DNA of 37,870 nt, taken from Selenomonas bovis DSM 23594 (GTDB taxonomy: Bacteria > Bacillota > Negativicutes > Selenomonadales > Selenomonadaceae). Both the position numbers and the translations under genes were made by a program. Below the pieces are notes generated by a model. That model made no database searches, was not told where the DNA came from, and worked only from the letters and a program-made list of their open reading frames with translations. The stretch is from contig NZ_KB908393.1 in NCBI RefSeq assembly GCF_000381005.1, positions 1 to 37,870 on the forward strand, given 5' to 3'. Below, in pieces: positions 1 to 8,887 of the stretch (position 1 is the stretch's first letter; each line of letters starts with the position of its first letter).

Positions 1-116
1 TGACCGACTATGATAGACTGAAAAAAGCGAATCACCAACAAAGGTGGCCATAGGTAGTCGAGCTGATGCTCCGATGTAAATCCTAAAAAGAAGGGCGTGA
101 TGCTAACGGCATCACG
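1..116 (+). other. Structured non-coding segment at the window edge
   Basis: No long gene starts here. Three complementary pairs are visible. CGACTA (5-10) can pair with TAGTCG (55-60), enclosing CACC (33-36) paired to GGTG (43-46). A perfect 8-bp hairpin CGTGATGC/GCATCACG follows at 96-116. This could be a 5' leader or small RNA belonging to the peptide at 123-242. I compared it with common riboswitch signatures (c-di-GMP-I, fluoride, cobalamin, TPP) and found no convincing match. The left end is cut by the window. Confidence 0.3.
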
Positions 117-122
117 ATATAG

Positions 123-242
123 ATGAAAAACAATGTGTTCGCGTTGGCCTTGATTCTCATCATCGCCATCGCCGCGCACTATGGCATCATCGACGAGGAC
201 TTCGTCCTCGCCATGATGCAGGCAGTCTTCTGCCGTAAGTAA
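123..242 (+). CDS. Possible 39-residue hydrophobic membrane peptide
   Basis: The frame encodes about 39 residues: a short polar start (MKNN), a hydrophobic Leu/Ile/Ala stretch over residues 5-18 that could cross the membrane once, and a mixed tail ending CRK. I do not recognise a family. No normal ribosome binding site sits right before the ATG; the nearest purine-rich stretch (AAGAAGGG, 88-95) is 27 nt upstream. Two arrangements could still allow translation. An 8-codon upstream frame (ATG at 100, stop TGA 124-126) overlaps this ATG, or the hairpin at 96-116 could bring the ribosome site to about 6 nt from the ATG. It could be a small membrane protein, a type I toxin-like peptide, or spurious. 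Confidence 0.35.
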   Translation: MKNNVFALALILIIAIAAHYGIIDEDFVLAMMQAVFCRK

Positions 243-274
243 TCCCTTTCGGCGGCATCCCCGCAGCAAGCATG

Positions 275-305
275 AAAAAAGAAGCTATCGTGCAAAATAG
301 CTTCT
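275..305 (-). terminator. Rho-independent terminator, minus strand
   Basis: A 9-bp perfect stem AGAAGCTAT/ATAGCTTCT (280-288 with 297-305) has an 8-nt loop. Read on the minus strand it is followed by six T (280-275). It probably ends the DUF5662 transcript. On the plus strand the tail is only CTTTC, so it may also weakly stop the small peptide transcript. Confidence 0.65.
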
Positions 306-449
306 CTTTCATAGGGATGTCGGTGGCCATCAGTGTTACCGCACTGTTTGTATGGCCGAAAAAATTTCTTTTCTGCAATACATCGGAGCGGCCGCCTCTT
401 GGTGGTTCGCTCTTTTGTATCTTTAGCGTACCACGATTGCCCGGAAACG

Positions 450-1070
450 TCAATGCCCTTTCACTGGCCCTACGCATGTTTCGTAGATGCGCCGCGTTGC
501 GGCGGGGCGCAGGAGGCTGATGTCCTCTGTCCGTGCGAGCGTGCCGAGCAGCGCCTCGACGAAATCCTTCATCTGCGGCGTCATCGCGACGCCGTTTTTC
601 TTTTTCCGCTGCCACCAGGCGTACTCGCTCGCGAATGTGAACGCGGAGCGGCCGTAGGCGCGTCCCGCCGCGAGGAAGTCGCAGATCATCTCCACCGCGT
701 AGCGGTACGGCATATTCACGGGATGCGCCCCGTGATCGAAATCATCCTGCCACGCCTCGTAGTGATGCAGATTGCGCCCATGATGGTGGATCCACGCGTA
801 GGAAAAACCATCGTTGCGTTTCTTGCAAAGCCAGATGGGCGAGCAAATGCCGTTGTAGTACCGCACGCTCTCGACGAACTCCATGCGCGAGAACTTCGAC
901 CAGTCGTGCATAAAGCCCTGCCACGGAATCCCCGCGATGCAGGCGAAACGGAACACCCAGTATTTATGGCGCAGGATCATCCAGGTATGTCCGCAGAGAC
1001 GCGCGAAAAACGACATACTCTGATTCCGTGCCCAGGCCTCCTGCTCCCGGATCTCGAGCGGATGCACCAT
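450..1070 (-). CDS. DUF5662 family protein
   Basis: About 206 residues. The central part carries the signature I associate with DUF5662 proteins of Firmicutes: AGIPWQGFMHDWSKFS, then EFVESVRYYNG, a CKK motif, WIHHHGRNLHHYEAW and MPYRYAVEMICDFLAAG. The His/Asp-rich blocks (HDWSKF, HHHGRNLHHYE) look like a metal-binding or hydrolase-like site, but no function is established. The ATG at 1070 is chosen because it shares its A with the TGA stop of the upstream gene (TGATG) and has GGGG about 9 nt upstream. In-frame GTGs at 1079 and 1073 are alternatives. Translation is probably coupled to the membrane-anchored protein upstream. Confidence 0.75.
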   Translation of the reverse strand: MVHPLEIREQEAWARNQSMSFFARLCGHTWMILRHKYWVFRFACIAGIPWQGFMHDWSKFSRMEFVESVRYYNGICSPIWLCKKRNDGFSYAWIHHHGRNLHHYEAWQDDFDHGAHPVNMPYRYAVEMICDFLAAGRAYGRSAFTFASEYAWWQRKKKNGVAMTPQMKDFVEALLGTLARTEDISLLRPAATRRIYETCVGPVKGH

Positions 1071-1765
1071 CACTGCCACCCCTGGAGCGTCCAGTAGTCC
1101 TCGACGCCCTTGACGAGCGGATAGAAAATCTCCTCCGCATTCTCGATCCGCGTGAGCCGGTAGCAGCCATCCTCCGCGGGCTCGAGACGCAGGCGCAGCG
1201 TGAGCTGCGGCACGAGCCTGCCGTAGTCGCTCTCATCGCCCCTGACCGTCACCTGCGCGACGGCCGCGCCCTCCTCGCGCCGCACGCTGTCGACACGCGC
1301 CGTATAGTGATCGGCGAACTTCCCGCACTCCGTCGCGAGCCAATGCGCCTCGCCGTCCGTGCGGCTCACCGGCGTCAGATCCGGCTGCAGATAGAAGTCC
1401 AGCACACGCCGCAGGAGCGCGAGATCCTCCGCGCGCCGCGCGGCGATATACGACTGCATGAACGCCGTATCGTGACGGAAAAACCAGTCATTCGGATAGA
1501 GCGCCGCGAGCTTCTCGATATCGCGCGCGAGGATCGCCGTTCCCTCGTCGTAGCTCGCGGGCAGCAGCTCATCGACCGCCACATAGCGCGCAAGCTCCGC
1601 CTCATCGCGCCCCTCGATCGCCTGCGCGATCCTGCCGAGCGCATACTCCGGCGTCTCCCGCGCCGACTGCGCATAACTGAGCCCGCCGAAAAGCAGCACG
1701 AGCAGCCCCAGCACCATGCCGAGCGCCAGGCGGCCAGGCCGCCATCGCCGCACATCAGATTTCAT
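1070..1765 (-). CDS. Membrane-anchored protein of unknown function
   Basis: 231 residues. An Arg-rich N-terminus (MKSDVRRWRPGR) precedes one hydrophobic segment (about residues 13-32), which fits a membrane anchor or uncleaved signal. The rest is soluble and would lie outside the cytoplasmic membrane. The stretch YALGRIAQAIEGRDEAELARYV recalls the start of DUF2939-type proteins, but the resemblance is weak and I assign no function. Its TGA overlaps the ATG of the DUF5662 gene, so the two form a coupled pair and may act together. A strong terminator at 1866-1909 isolates it from the amylase gene upstream. Confidence 0.75.
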   Translation of the reverse strand: MKSDVRRWRPGRLALGMVLGLLVLLFGGLSYAQSARETPEYALGRIAQAIEGRDEAELARYVAVDELLPASYDEGTAILARDIEKLAALYPNDWFFRHDTAFMQSYIAARRAEDLALLRRVLDFYLQPDLTPVSRTDGEAHWLATECGKFADHYTARVDSVRREEGAAVAQVTVRGDESDYGRLVPQLTLRLRLEPAEDGCYRLTRIENAEEIFYPLVKGVEDYWTLQGWQ

Positions 1766-1865
1766 GACAACGCCTCCTCAATATTTTCTTCATTATATCA
1801 TGATATCCCTCACTGGCAAGCCCGCACGGGAAATATCCCTCCCGCCGCCCCGGAAAGCGCGCACC

Positions 1866-1909
1866 AAAAAAAGCACGGCCGCTGCCGATAGCGACAGCCG
1901 CCGTGCTTT
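1866..1909 (-). terminator. Terminator of the amylase gene
   Basis: AAAGCACGGC (1870-1879) pairs with GCCGTGCTTT (1900-1909), and GCTG (1881-1884) pairs with CAGC (1895-1898). On the minus strand the stem runs into seven T (1872-1866). It lies about 50 nt after the amylase stop. Confidence 0.85.
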
Positions 1910-1959
1910 CCTGTATCCTATATGCTATGAAACACGCAAAACGTCTTGCCAGACCTGCA

Positions 1960-4900
1960 TCAGCCGACGAGCATCATGGCCTGATTCTCACCCATCGGCA
2001 GCGTCAGCGTGCCATCCGTGACGGTAAAGCTCTTGCCAGAGATCTGATCCTTGAGGACCGTGCCGTTCGCGATCTTCACAGTGAGCGTGACCTCCTCGGC
2101 CTTGCCGTTGTTGAGCGCGACAACGCCGACCTTGCCGGAGCCGTCGACAGCCGTACGCTGATAGACATAGATGTTATCCTGTGCGAGGAGCGTATCAACA
2201 TCGCCGAGCGCGAATACCGCCTTGTTGTTGTTGCGCACGGAGATGATCTTCTGATAGAACTTGATCAGCTCCTTGTCCTCCTTGCCCCACGGATACGTGC
2301 GGCGGCAGTCAGGATCCTTCGAGCCGAACTGGCCAGCCTCATCGCCGTAGTAAATCGTCGGCATGCCGGGATAGCCCATCTCGAACGCGGCCGCCATCTT
2401 CAGGCGCGCCTTGCCGAGATTGTAGTCGAAATCGCTCTTCGTCGGCTGCAGGACATTGTCCTTGCCGCCGCCGTAGAGATAGATCGCGCGCGCCGTATCA
2501 TGGCTGTCGACGATATTCATGAGATCGTAGAGCGCCTGCTTCGGATAGTTCTGACGCAGCTGCGTGAGCACATCGTCGCTGTCCTGCGCCTTGCCGCCCA
2601 TGACGAAACGCATGATCGCATCGGAGAGCTTGTAGTTCATCACGGAGTCCATCGTGTCGCCCATGAAGAACTGCGAGCCATCCTGCCAGATCTCGCCGAG
2701 CAGCAGCGGCTCATCGCCATTCTGCGTCTTGATGGACTTCACCTCGTCGCGGACATCCGCCCAGAATCCCGGCGGAACCTCCTTCGCGACATCGAGACGC
2801 CAGCCGGAGAGGCCGTAGTCGAACCACTTCATGATGACGCCCTTTTCGCCGTCCTTGCCATAGAGCAGATAGTCGCCGAGATCCGTATGCTTCGGCGTCG
2901 TTGCAGAGTAGCCCGGGAAATCCTTGTCGCGGAACGGCGCGAGGCTCGAGAAGCCCTGCCAGCTATGGTAGTCGTACTTCGGGCCCATCTCATCCGTCGC
3001 CTTGACATTCTTGATATCAAACCAGTTCTCCCAGTGCCACGGGCTGAACACCTGACCCTCAGCCTCGAGCTCCTTCTTCGCCTCGACCTTCGCCTGCGCC
3101 TCCGTGAGCTTCTTCGTGTTCATGAGATCGTAGATCTTGCTCCAGTACTCATACGCACCGACCGTCTTATACTTGCCATAGCGGTCGAAATAGATGGAGT
3201 CGTCACCGATATGGTTGTACACGCCATCCATGATGAGATGCATGCCGCGCTTCTTCATCTCCGCGGCAAGCTTCGAGAGATCGTCAAAATTGCCAAGGAA
3301 CGGATCGACAGAGCCGTAGTCACGCGCATCGTAGCGATGGTTCGACGACGCCGCGTAGATCGGGTTCACATAGATCGCCGTGATGCCGAGCTTCTGCAGA
3401 TAGTCGAGCTTCTGCGTGATGCCGGCGAGGTCGCCGCCGAAGAAATCGTTGCAATCCCACTTGTCGCCGTCCGCCGCGCCGGCGTTCGAGTTCGCCGGCA
3501 GCGCCGTCCAGGCGCGGTGCTGCACCGGCTGCGGGCCGCGTGCCGTCGTGCGCGCATTGTCGTTCGACTTGTCGCCGTTGAAGAAACGATCCGGGAAGAT
3601 CTGGTAGCAGACAGCTTCCTTCGCCCAATCCGGCGTTTCATAGCCCTTCTTGAAGCAAGTGATCTGGAAGTACTTCGTGCCCGTGAGCTTGAGCTCGCCC
3701 GTGCCGCCCGTCTTCGTATCGTCGCCGTACTCCTTCGTATCGTTGAGCACGAACTTATAGCCATAGATGCCATAGCTCTGCGGCGTGAACGTCACCTGCC
3801 AGACATCCGAGCCATCCTCTTTGCCGACCTTCGTCATCTGGTAGTACGTCGTCGTGCCAGACTCATAGTCCGGGTTGTACTCGTCGCCGCCCTTCGCCGT
3901 CATGGCGGCCTTCGTCACCATGAGCTTCGCCGTCGAGACATTGCCAGCCGCCGTCTTGATCTTCAGCGTGACCGGCGTGCCCTCGGAGACAGCGCCCCAC
4001 GGGCTGCGCATCTGCGTGCTCCAGCTGTCGTGGACGACCTTGTCCGCGCGGATGCTGCCGTCGTCCGCGATGATGCGCTTGTGCGGCGCGTCATAGTAGA
4101 ACGCCACCGTACCCGCCTTCGCGATGTGGATGGGCTGCGAGACAGGCGCCTGGCCTGCCTGCGTGATCGTCGCCGTATAGTCGCCGACTGCCACCTTTGC
4201 ATCCGTCTCGTAGAGATTCGACAGCATGAGATCGTACATCGTGCCGTCCTCGATGCCCGGGATGCCGGAGATCACCGGCAGTTCCTCCTTCGTGAGCATC
4301 TTGTAGCTATGGCTGTCCGCGATGCGGTGCGTCTTGTCGTTGTAGTAGAACGTGACCGTCTCCGGCTTGTCGAGCGTCATTGCGACATTCGCGCCGTCAG
4401 CGATACCGCCGAGGCCGTAGTTCTCCGCCCAGGAGCCGTTGATCGCGATCTTGTAGTTGTACGTGCCGGCCGGCATGTTCTTGATCGTGAACGTATAGAA
4501 GCCATGATCGCCCGCCGTCATCTTCGTCGCCATATCGGAGGGCGCCCACTTCGCGCCCGCGCCGCCGAGCGTCTGCAGATCGCCGCAGAGCACGATATCG
4601 CGCTGGTTCGCGAACTTCGCCTGCTCCGCATCCTTGCCCTCGTAGTCGTAGGAGACCACATGCGTCTTCTCATCGTAGGTGAACGTCACCTCATGATCCG
4701 CCGCGAGGCGCAGCGGGATGTTACCGCCGTTCGCCTGGCCGTCCTTGCCGTAGTTCAGATCCCACGAGCCGCCGACAGCCACCTTGAAATCATAATTGCC
4801 CTTCTTGATGAGGCCCGTGATGACGCGATGGCCGTTGCCGTCGGACTTCATGATCGTCTTCGGATCGGAGGGATCCCAGTCCTTCGCGGCACCGAGCGGC

Positions 4901-5442
4901 GTCTGCACCGTGCCGACGAGCACGACGTCATCCTTCTGCACCGCACCCGCCGGACGCGGTGCCTCGGCCTCCTTTGCGGCAGCAGCAGAGGCCGCCGCCT
5001 GGCCCTCGAACGTCGCCGTCGTCTCATGCGTCACGCTGTCATACGTGAACGTCACCTCGGCATCCTGCGGCAGCGAGAGCTTCATATTCGCACCGTCCGC
5101 GGCGCCGTCAGCACCGTAGTTCTCGTTCCACGAGCCGCCGATGGCGATCTTGTACTCGTAGTTGCCCTTCTTGAGCTTGCCCTTGAACTGGTACTTGCCA
5201 TCGCCGATCGGCTTCATCTTCGTCTTGGCATCAGCAGGTGCCCAGTCATTGCCTGCGCCGAACTTCGTCTGCACTGTGCCGACGAGCACGACATCATCAG
5301 GACCGACCGACTCCCCAGCCTCAGCAACCGACATGGAGAATGCCTGCGGCACGACCGCCTGCGGTGCCGTATATGGCGCCGCGAAGAGGCCGAGCGTGAG
5401 GGACATGCCGATGGCAACACTTAAAGATTTCTTACGGTTCAT
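1960..5442 (-). CDS. Secreted GH13 amylase/pullulanase with tandem X25-type modules
   Basis: 1160 residues. A signal peptide (about 1-42) leads into three tandem modules of about 100 residues (47-147, 174-272, 280-377). Each has the pattern VLVGTVQT...W.P.D..TKM...G.Y..K.A..GSW.ENYG....GAN, like the X25/pullulanase N-terminal domains. A less similar beta-rich, CBM34-like stretch follows (about 380-600), then a GH13 barrel beginning YQIFPDRFF (about 611). GH13 regions are intact: DGVYNH (739-744), GWRLDVAKE with nucleophile D884, GEIW with acid/base E917, and VDSHD with D982. It should hydrolyse alpha-1,4 and perhaps alpha-1,6 bonds in starch, pullulan or glycogen outside the cytoplasmic membrane. 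No SLH or sortase anchor is visible. AAAGGGG precedes the ATG by about 9 nt. Exact specificity cannot be fixed from motifs. Confidence 0.93.
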   Translation of the reverse strand: MNRKKSLSVAIGMSLTLGLFAAPYTAPQAVVPQAFSMSVAEAGESVGPDDVVLVGTVQTKFGAGNDWAPADAKTKMKPIGDGKYQFKGKLKKGNYEYKIAIGGSWNENYGADGAADGANMKLSLPQDAEVTFTYDSVTHETTATFEGQAAASAAAAKEAEAPRPAGAVQKDDVVLVGTVQTPLGAAKDWDPSDPKTIMKSDGNGHRVITGLIKKGNYDFKVAVGGSWDLNYGKDGQANGGNIPLRLAADHEVTFTYDEKTHVVSYDYEGKDAEQAKFANQRDIVLCGDLQTLGGAGAKWAPSDMATKMTAGDHGFYTFTIKNMPAGTYNYKIAINGSWAENYGLGGIADGANVAMTLDKPETVTFYYNDKTHRIADSHSYKMLTKEELPVISGIPGIEDGTMYDLMLSNLYETDAKVAVGDYTATITQAGQAPVSQPIHIAKAGTVAFYYDAPHKRIIADDGSIRADKVVHDSWSTQMRSPWGAVSEGTPVTLKIKTAAGNVSTAKLMVTKAAMTAKGGDEYNPDYESGTTTYYQMTKVGKEDGSDVWQVTFTPQSYGIYGYKFVLNDTKEYGDDTKTGGTGELKLTGTKYFQITCFKKGYETPDWAKEAVCYQIFPDRFFNGDKSNDNARTTARGPQPVQHRAWTALPANSNAGAADGDKWDCNDFFGGDLAGITQKLDYLQKLGITAIYVNPIYAASSNHRYDARDYGSVDPFLGNFDDLSKLAAEMKKRGMHLIMDGVYNHIGDDSIYFDRYGKYKTVGAYEYWSKIYDLMNTKKLTEAQAKVEAKKELEAEGQVFSPWHWENWFDIKNVKATDEMGPKYDYHSWQGFSSLAPFRDKDFPGYSATTPKHTDLGDYLLYGKDGEKGVIMKWFDYGLSGWRLDVAKEVPPGFWADVRDEVKSIKTQNGDEPLLLGEIWQDGSQFFMGDTMDSVMNYKLSDAIMRFVMGGKAQDSDDVLTQLRQNYPKQALYDLMNIVDSHDTARAIYLYGGGKDNVLQPTKSDFDYNLGKARLKMAAAFEMGYPGMPTIYYGDEAGQFGSKDPDCRRTYPWGKEDKELIKFYQKIISVRNNNKAVFALGDVDTLLAQDNIYVYQRTAVDGSGKVGVVALNNGKAEEVTLTVKIANGTVLKDQISGKSFTVTDGTLTLPMGENQAMMLVG

Positions 5443-5511
5443 AAGAATGTACCCCTTTCCCTTAAAAGGAACCCCTTAAAAAGCCTTGAACTAAGATAAT
5501 TTATTCTTTAC

Positions 5512-5568
5512 AAAAGAAAACGGGCGCCTCTGGGAGCAGAACTCCCAGAAGCAACTCCCGTCTTCTTT
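5512..5568 (-). terminator. Terminator of the SLH porin gene
   Basis: An inner 7-bp stem CTGGGAG/CTCCCAG (5530-5536, 5542-5548) sits inside a longer outer stem, AAAGAAAACGGG with CCCGTCTTCTTT (one mismatch). The minus-strand end is T-rich (GTTTTCTTTTG). It lies 45-100 nt downstream of the porin stop. Confidence 0.75.
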
Positions 5569-5615
5569 CTGTATTCGTTTTTATTCCACGAGGGATTCAA
5601 GCCGCGAGGCTCAGA

Positions 5616-7139
5616 TCAGAAGTGGAAGTCGAGCCAGCTGCGGAGGATGTGGCGGCTATAATCGCCACCGGCATGGCTCCAGCCTTCTTTGAGGTGCGGT
5701 GCCCACATCGTCTCCCATTCGACGTTCTTGTACGGAACGAGTTTGAAGCCGTAGTACCAGCCCTTCGTGCCGTTTGCACCGACCGGCTCACGCGTCGTCC
5801 ACTCATCATCATGACCGAGGTCAGCCATCACGCCGAGCTCCATCCATTTTGCGTAAACGCCCCACGAACCCTTCTTGTTCAGATCCGTGCCGCGATAGTC
5901 AATACGGACAGCGATGTCGCGATCAGCATGCGTACCTTCGAACCATGCGTTGCCATGTGCATTGGACTTCACAAGAGAACCCGTGATAGCGAGGTCTTTC
6001 AACGGACGAACCTTCAAGTCAACACCATAGAAGTTCGTTGCCTTCGTCCAGTAGCCATTGCCATTATCCGTGTCACTGTCATGCGCTACGACACGAGAAT
6101 ATGCGAGGTTGGCATCGATGTACTTGCCGAGCGGGCCCCAGAAATTGAGCGTGCCGACCACAGGGTTGCGCCAATAGTGTCCGACAACATCCACTTTATC
6201 CGTGGTAGGATTGTAAACATACGATGTACCATCATAAGAAGCCCAGTCGGAAGAACTCTTCCAATATTGTGCGCTCATCCACCAGCCATGGCCGCCCTCA
6301 ATCGGATGGTACGTCGCGATACCGTCAACCTGTCCACCGAGCATGAGGTTCTGCATGCCGATGCCGTTCCATTTACGACCGATGTTCGTGTACCAATTGT
6401 GCTGCGGGCCGAGCTGGAGTTCCACCCAGATGTTCGAAATCGAACCGTTATGGTTGTCATCGCCGAGGATGCTGTCTTTATTCAACGTGGAAAGGCGACG
6501 GTTCTCATAAGAATACGTCGTTTTGCCCGACGAATCGGTATGCGGTACCAGAACGCCAACTTTATTTGAGTTCGTGTACTCTTTTTCGCGGTAATGCGCA
6601 TTCTTCTCAACCGTGAAGCGCGCCACTGCATAATCGTTGATCTTCATGGAGCCTTCGAGATCCATATAGAAGCGATTGTTGTACGTGCCGCTACGACCGT
6701 TATTCACAAGACCGTTGTCATCACCGGCCTGCACGCGCGCCATGCCCCAGACCTTGAACTTATCCGTCTTGGCGTTGAGGTCCTTGATGGCCTTCGTGTT
6801 CGCGTTGACCTGCTTGGAGAGCGTTGCGAGCTCGCTGCCGTACTCCTTCTCGAGTTTCTCGAGGACTGCCTGGTCGCCGACGCCGAGGTTGCCCTTCTGC
6901 ATCGCCTTTGCGACGATGGAAGCCATCTCATAGCGCGTCATCGTGCGGTTGCCCTGGAACGTGCCGTCGCCCATGCCATCGATCACGCCGTCTTTGGCGA
7001 GATAGTCGAGCGCGTCATACGCCCAATGGCCCTGCGGCACATCGCTGAAGCTATCAGCGCCGTCAGCAGCGAATGCCGTGCCGGAGATGCCGAGCGTCAG
7101 GCCGAGCAGGAGTGCAGTTGCTTTCTTGTTGAGTTTCAT
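5616..7139 (-). CDS. SLH-domain outer-membrane porin (OmpM type)
   Basis: 507 residues from MKLNKK, chosen over longer in-frame starts because GGGGAAAGGAAG lies just upstream and a signal peptide follows at once (cleavage near AFA-ADG, residue 24). Residues 29-82 form one SLH domain (FSDVPQGHWAYDAL, then MTRYEMASIVAKAM). Residues 90-127 are heptad-like and probably form a coiled coil. The remainder alternates aromatic and polar residues like a beta-barrel and ends in Phe (LDFHF), as outer-membrane proteins usually do. In Negativicutes such proteins tether the outer membrane to the cell wall through the SLH domain and form general pores. This is the clearest sign that the organism is diderm. 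It sits alone, with its own leader and terminator, as expected for an abundant porin. Confidence 0.93.
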   Translation of the reverse strand: MKLNKKATALLLGLTLGISGTAFAADGADSFSDVPQGHWAYDALDYLAKDGVIDGMGDGTFQGNRTMTRYEMASIVAKAMQKGNLGVGDQAVLEKLEKEYGSELATLSKQVNANTKAIKDLNAKTDKFKVWGMARVQAGDDNGLVNNGRSGTYNNRFYMDLEGSMKINDYAVARFTVEKNAHYREKEYTNSNKVGVLVPHTDSSGKTTYSYENRRLSTLNKDSILGDDNHNGSISNIWVELQLGPQHNWYTNIGRKWNGIGMQNLMLGGQVDGIATYHPIEGGHGWWMSAQYWKSSSDWASYDGTSYVYNPTTDKVDVVGHYWRNPVVGTLNFWGPLGKYIDANLAYSRVVAHDSDTDNGNGYWTKATNFYGVDLKVRPLKDLAITGSLVKSNAHGNAWFEGTHADRDIAVRIDYRGTDLNKKGSWGVYAKWMELGVMADLGHDDEWTTREPVGANGTKGWYYGFKLVPYKNVEWETMWAPHLKEGWSHAGGDYSRHILRSWLDFHF

Positions 7140-7552
7140 AGAACTACTTCCTTTCCCCGAGGAGCCGCGATGCGTCTCCTCACCCCTGAGATAGAATGAA
7201 TCCTTCATCGAAACGATCAAGCCGCCGCACTGTCTCTCCATGTTCCGGCAGTCCTAGCCTTTCTCTCTCGTTTCTTATTGCATTATAGCATTTGCCCCAA
7301 CGGATATGGTGCGAAGTCGTGAACCGTAGTACAACGGACGTATATTGTTACACACCCCCAGGCAAACCTCGCCAACCCCGTTTGCGCCCATCCTTGCAGT
7401 AAGTCCAGCCAATCGCGTTGCGCCTGCGGCTTGTGTTCCTGAGGATTTACATAGAAATAAGGCGCTGCCAGCCTCATCCAGAGGATGGCAGCGCCTTGCA
7501 TCTGTCATCGCCATGCGACAACGTAAAACGCAGCAACGTGTCAAAGTTCCCT
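7140..7552. promoter_or_regulatory. 413-bp intergenic region upstream of the porin
   Basis: On the minus strand a TATAAT lies at 7288-7283 with no good -35 at 17 bp. Transcription from it would give a porin leader of about 135 nt. Near the ribosome site, GAGGAG and CTCCTC could form a small hairpin just before GGGGAAAGGAAG, which might modulate translation. Further right, GCAAAC/GTTTGC (about 7360-7395) is another weak inverted repeat. The hemL terminator occupies 7451-7497. No gene is seen; the frames in this stretch lack ribosome sites and recognisable products. Confidence 0.5.
7459..7497 (-). terminator. Probable hemL terminator
   Basis: AAGGCGCTGCCA (7459-7470) pairs perfectly with TGGCAGCGCCTT (7486-7497), and the loop contains a further CCTC/GAGG pair. 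The minus-strand tail is ATTTCTATG, a weak T-tract. It lies about 56 nt after the hemL stop. Confidence 0.65.
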
Positions 7553-8872
7553 TTATCGCCGACTCGCCGCGACGGCGGCGAAGGCTTTGCCCGCGGCCTC
7601 GATCGTGCGGTCGATGTCTTCGTCGGTGTGCGCGCCGCTCATGAAGAGCGTCTCGAACTGGCTCGGCGCGAGGTAGATGCCCTGCTCGAGCATGGACTTG
7701 AACCAGACCTTGAACGCTTCCTGGTCGGAGGCGCAGGAGTCGTCGAAGTTCCAGACCTCGTGTTCGTTGAAAAAGATGCCGAACATGCTGCCCGCCTGGT
7801 GTGCCTGGATGGCGACGCCGGCCTTTTTCGCCTGCTCCTGCCAGCCGAGCAGGAGTTTTTTCGTCTTGAGCGTGAGCATGCGGCTGTAATCCGGCTCGCC
7901 CGGCTCCGGCTCAGCGGTGATAATTTTCAGCGTCTCGACGCCCGCCGTCATGGCGAGCGGATTGCCGGAGAGCGTGCCTGCCTGATAGACGGGGCCAGAC
8001 GGAGAGATCTCCTGCATGATGTCGCGGCGTCCGCCGTAGGCCGCGACGGGCAGGCCGCCGCCGATGATCTTGCCGAGGCAGGTGAGGTCCGGCGTGATGC
8101 CGTAGGCGGCCTGCGCGCCACCGAGGGAGGCGCGGAAACCGCACATGACCTCGTCGAAGATGAGCAGAGCGCCGTGCGCTGCCGTGAGCTCGCGCAGCTT
8201 GCGCAGATAGCCCTGCTTCGGCGGCACGCAGCCCATGTTGCCCGCGACAGGCTCGACGATGACGGCGGCGATCTCGTCGCCCATCTCGTCCATGACCTTT
8301 TCGATGGCCGCAGCGTCATTGTACGGCACGGTGACAGTGTCCTTCGCCGTGCCCTTCGTGACGCCCGGCGAGCTCGGCACGCCGAACGTCGCCATGCCGC
8401 TGCCGGCACTCACGAGCAGGCTGTCGCTGTGGCCGTGGTAGCAGCCGATGAACTTGACGATTTTCTCACGGCCCGTGTAGCCGCGCGCGAGGCGCAGCGC
8501 GCTCATCGTCGCCTCGGTGCCGGAGTTGACCATGCGGATGAGCTCGATGGAGGGATAGACCTGCTGCACGAGCTTCGCGAGCTCGGACTCGATGACGGTC
8601 GGTGCGCCGTAGCTCGTACCGCGCGTCACGGCCTCCTGCAGCGCCTTGACGACATTCGGATGGGCATGGCCGACGACCATCGGCCCCCAGGAGCCGACGT
8701 AGTCGATGTATTCGTTGCCGTCGATGTCGAAGATACGGTCGCCCTCAGCACGCGCGATGAACGGCGGGTTGCAGTCAACATTCGCGTAGGAGCGCACGGG
8801 GCTGTTGACGCCGCCCGGCATGAGCTGCTTGGCCTCCTCGAAGGCCGCGAGGGATTTTTCCAAATGAAGCAT
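7553..8872 (-). CDS. hemL: Glutamate-1-semialdehyde 2,1-aminomutase
   Basis: 439 residues. This PLP enzyme converts glutamate-1-semialdehyde to 5-aminolevulinate, the last step of the C5 route that HemA begins. [10 protein letters not shown] near the start, [11 protein letters not shown] and the PLP-lysine motif [10 protein letters not shown] (K268) are all present, and the length is normal. The start at 8872 follows GGGAGGAATCAGT; the longer in-frame start lies inside the operator region. It is separated from the other heme genes by a divergent regulator-like gene and has its own promoter within 8888-8945, so ALA supply could be controlled apart from the sirC-hemA-hemC-cobA/hemD-hemB operon. 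A hairpin terminator follows. Confidence 0.97.
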   Translation of the reverse strand: MLHLEKSLAAFEEAKQLMPGGVNSPVRSYANVDCNPPFIARAEGDRIFDIDGNEYIDYVGSWGPMVVGHAHPNVVKALQEAVTRGTSYGAPTVIESELAKLVQQVYPSIELIRMVNSGTEATMSALRLARGYTGREKIVKFIGCYHGHSDSLLVSAGSGMATFGVPSSPGVTKGTAKDTVTVPYNDAAAIEKVMDEMGDEIAAVIVEPVAGNMGCVPPKQGYLRKLRELTAAHGALLIFDEVMCGFRASLGGAQAAYGITPDLTCLGKIIGGGLPVAAYGGRRDIMQEISPSGPVYQAGTLSGNPLAMTAGVETLKIITAEPEPGEPDYSRMLTLKTKKLLLGWQEQAKKAGVAIQAHQAGSMFGIFFNEHEVWNFDDSCASDQEAFKVWFKSMLEQGIYLAPSQFETLFMSGAHTDEDIDRTIEAAGKAFAAVAASRR

Positions 8873-8887
8873 ACTGATTCCTCCCAA

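Noticed and set aside
1-90. Possible riboswitch (c-di-GMP-I or fluoride type) at the left edge
   Set aside because: Only short stems and a chance GAGCTGATGCTCC resemblance; the conserved cores of these classes are missing.
1903-5424. 1173-codon open frame on the plus strand opposite the amylase gene
   Set aside because: High GC with G/C-ending codons keeps the antisense frame open. Its translation is Arg/Leu/Ala/Asp-rich with no domain, and the amylase on the other strand is certain.
7275-7544. Short frames between the porin and hemL
   Set aside because: No ribosome site, overlap with the hemL terminator and porin promoter, and no recognisable product.
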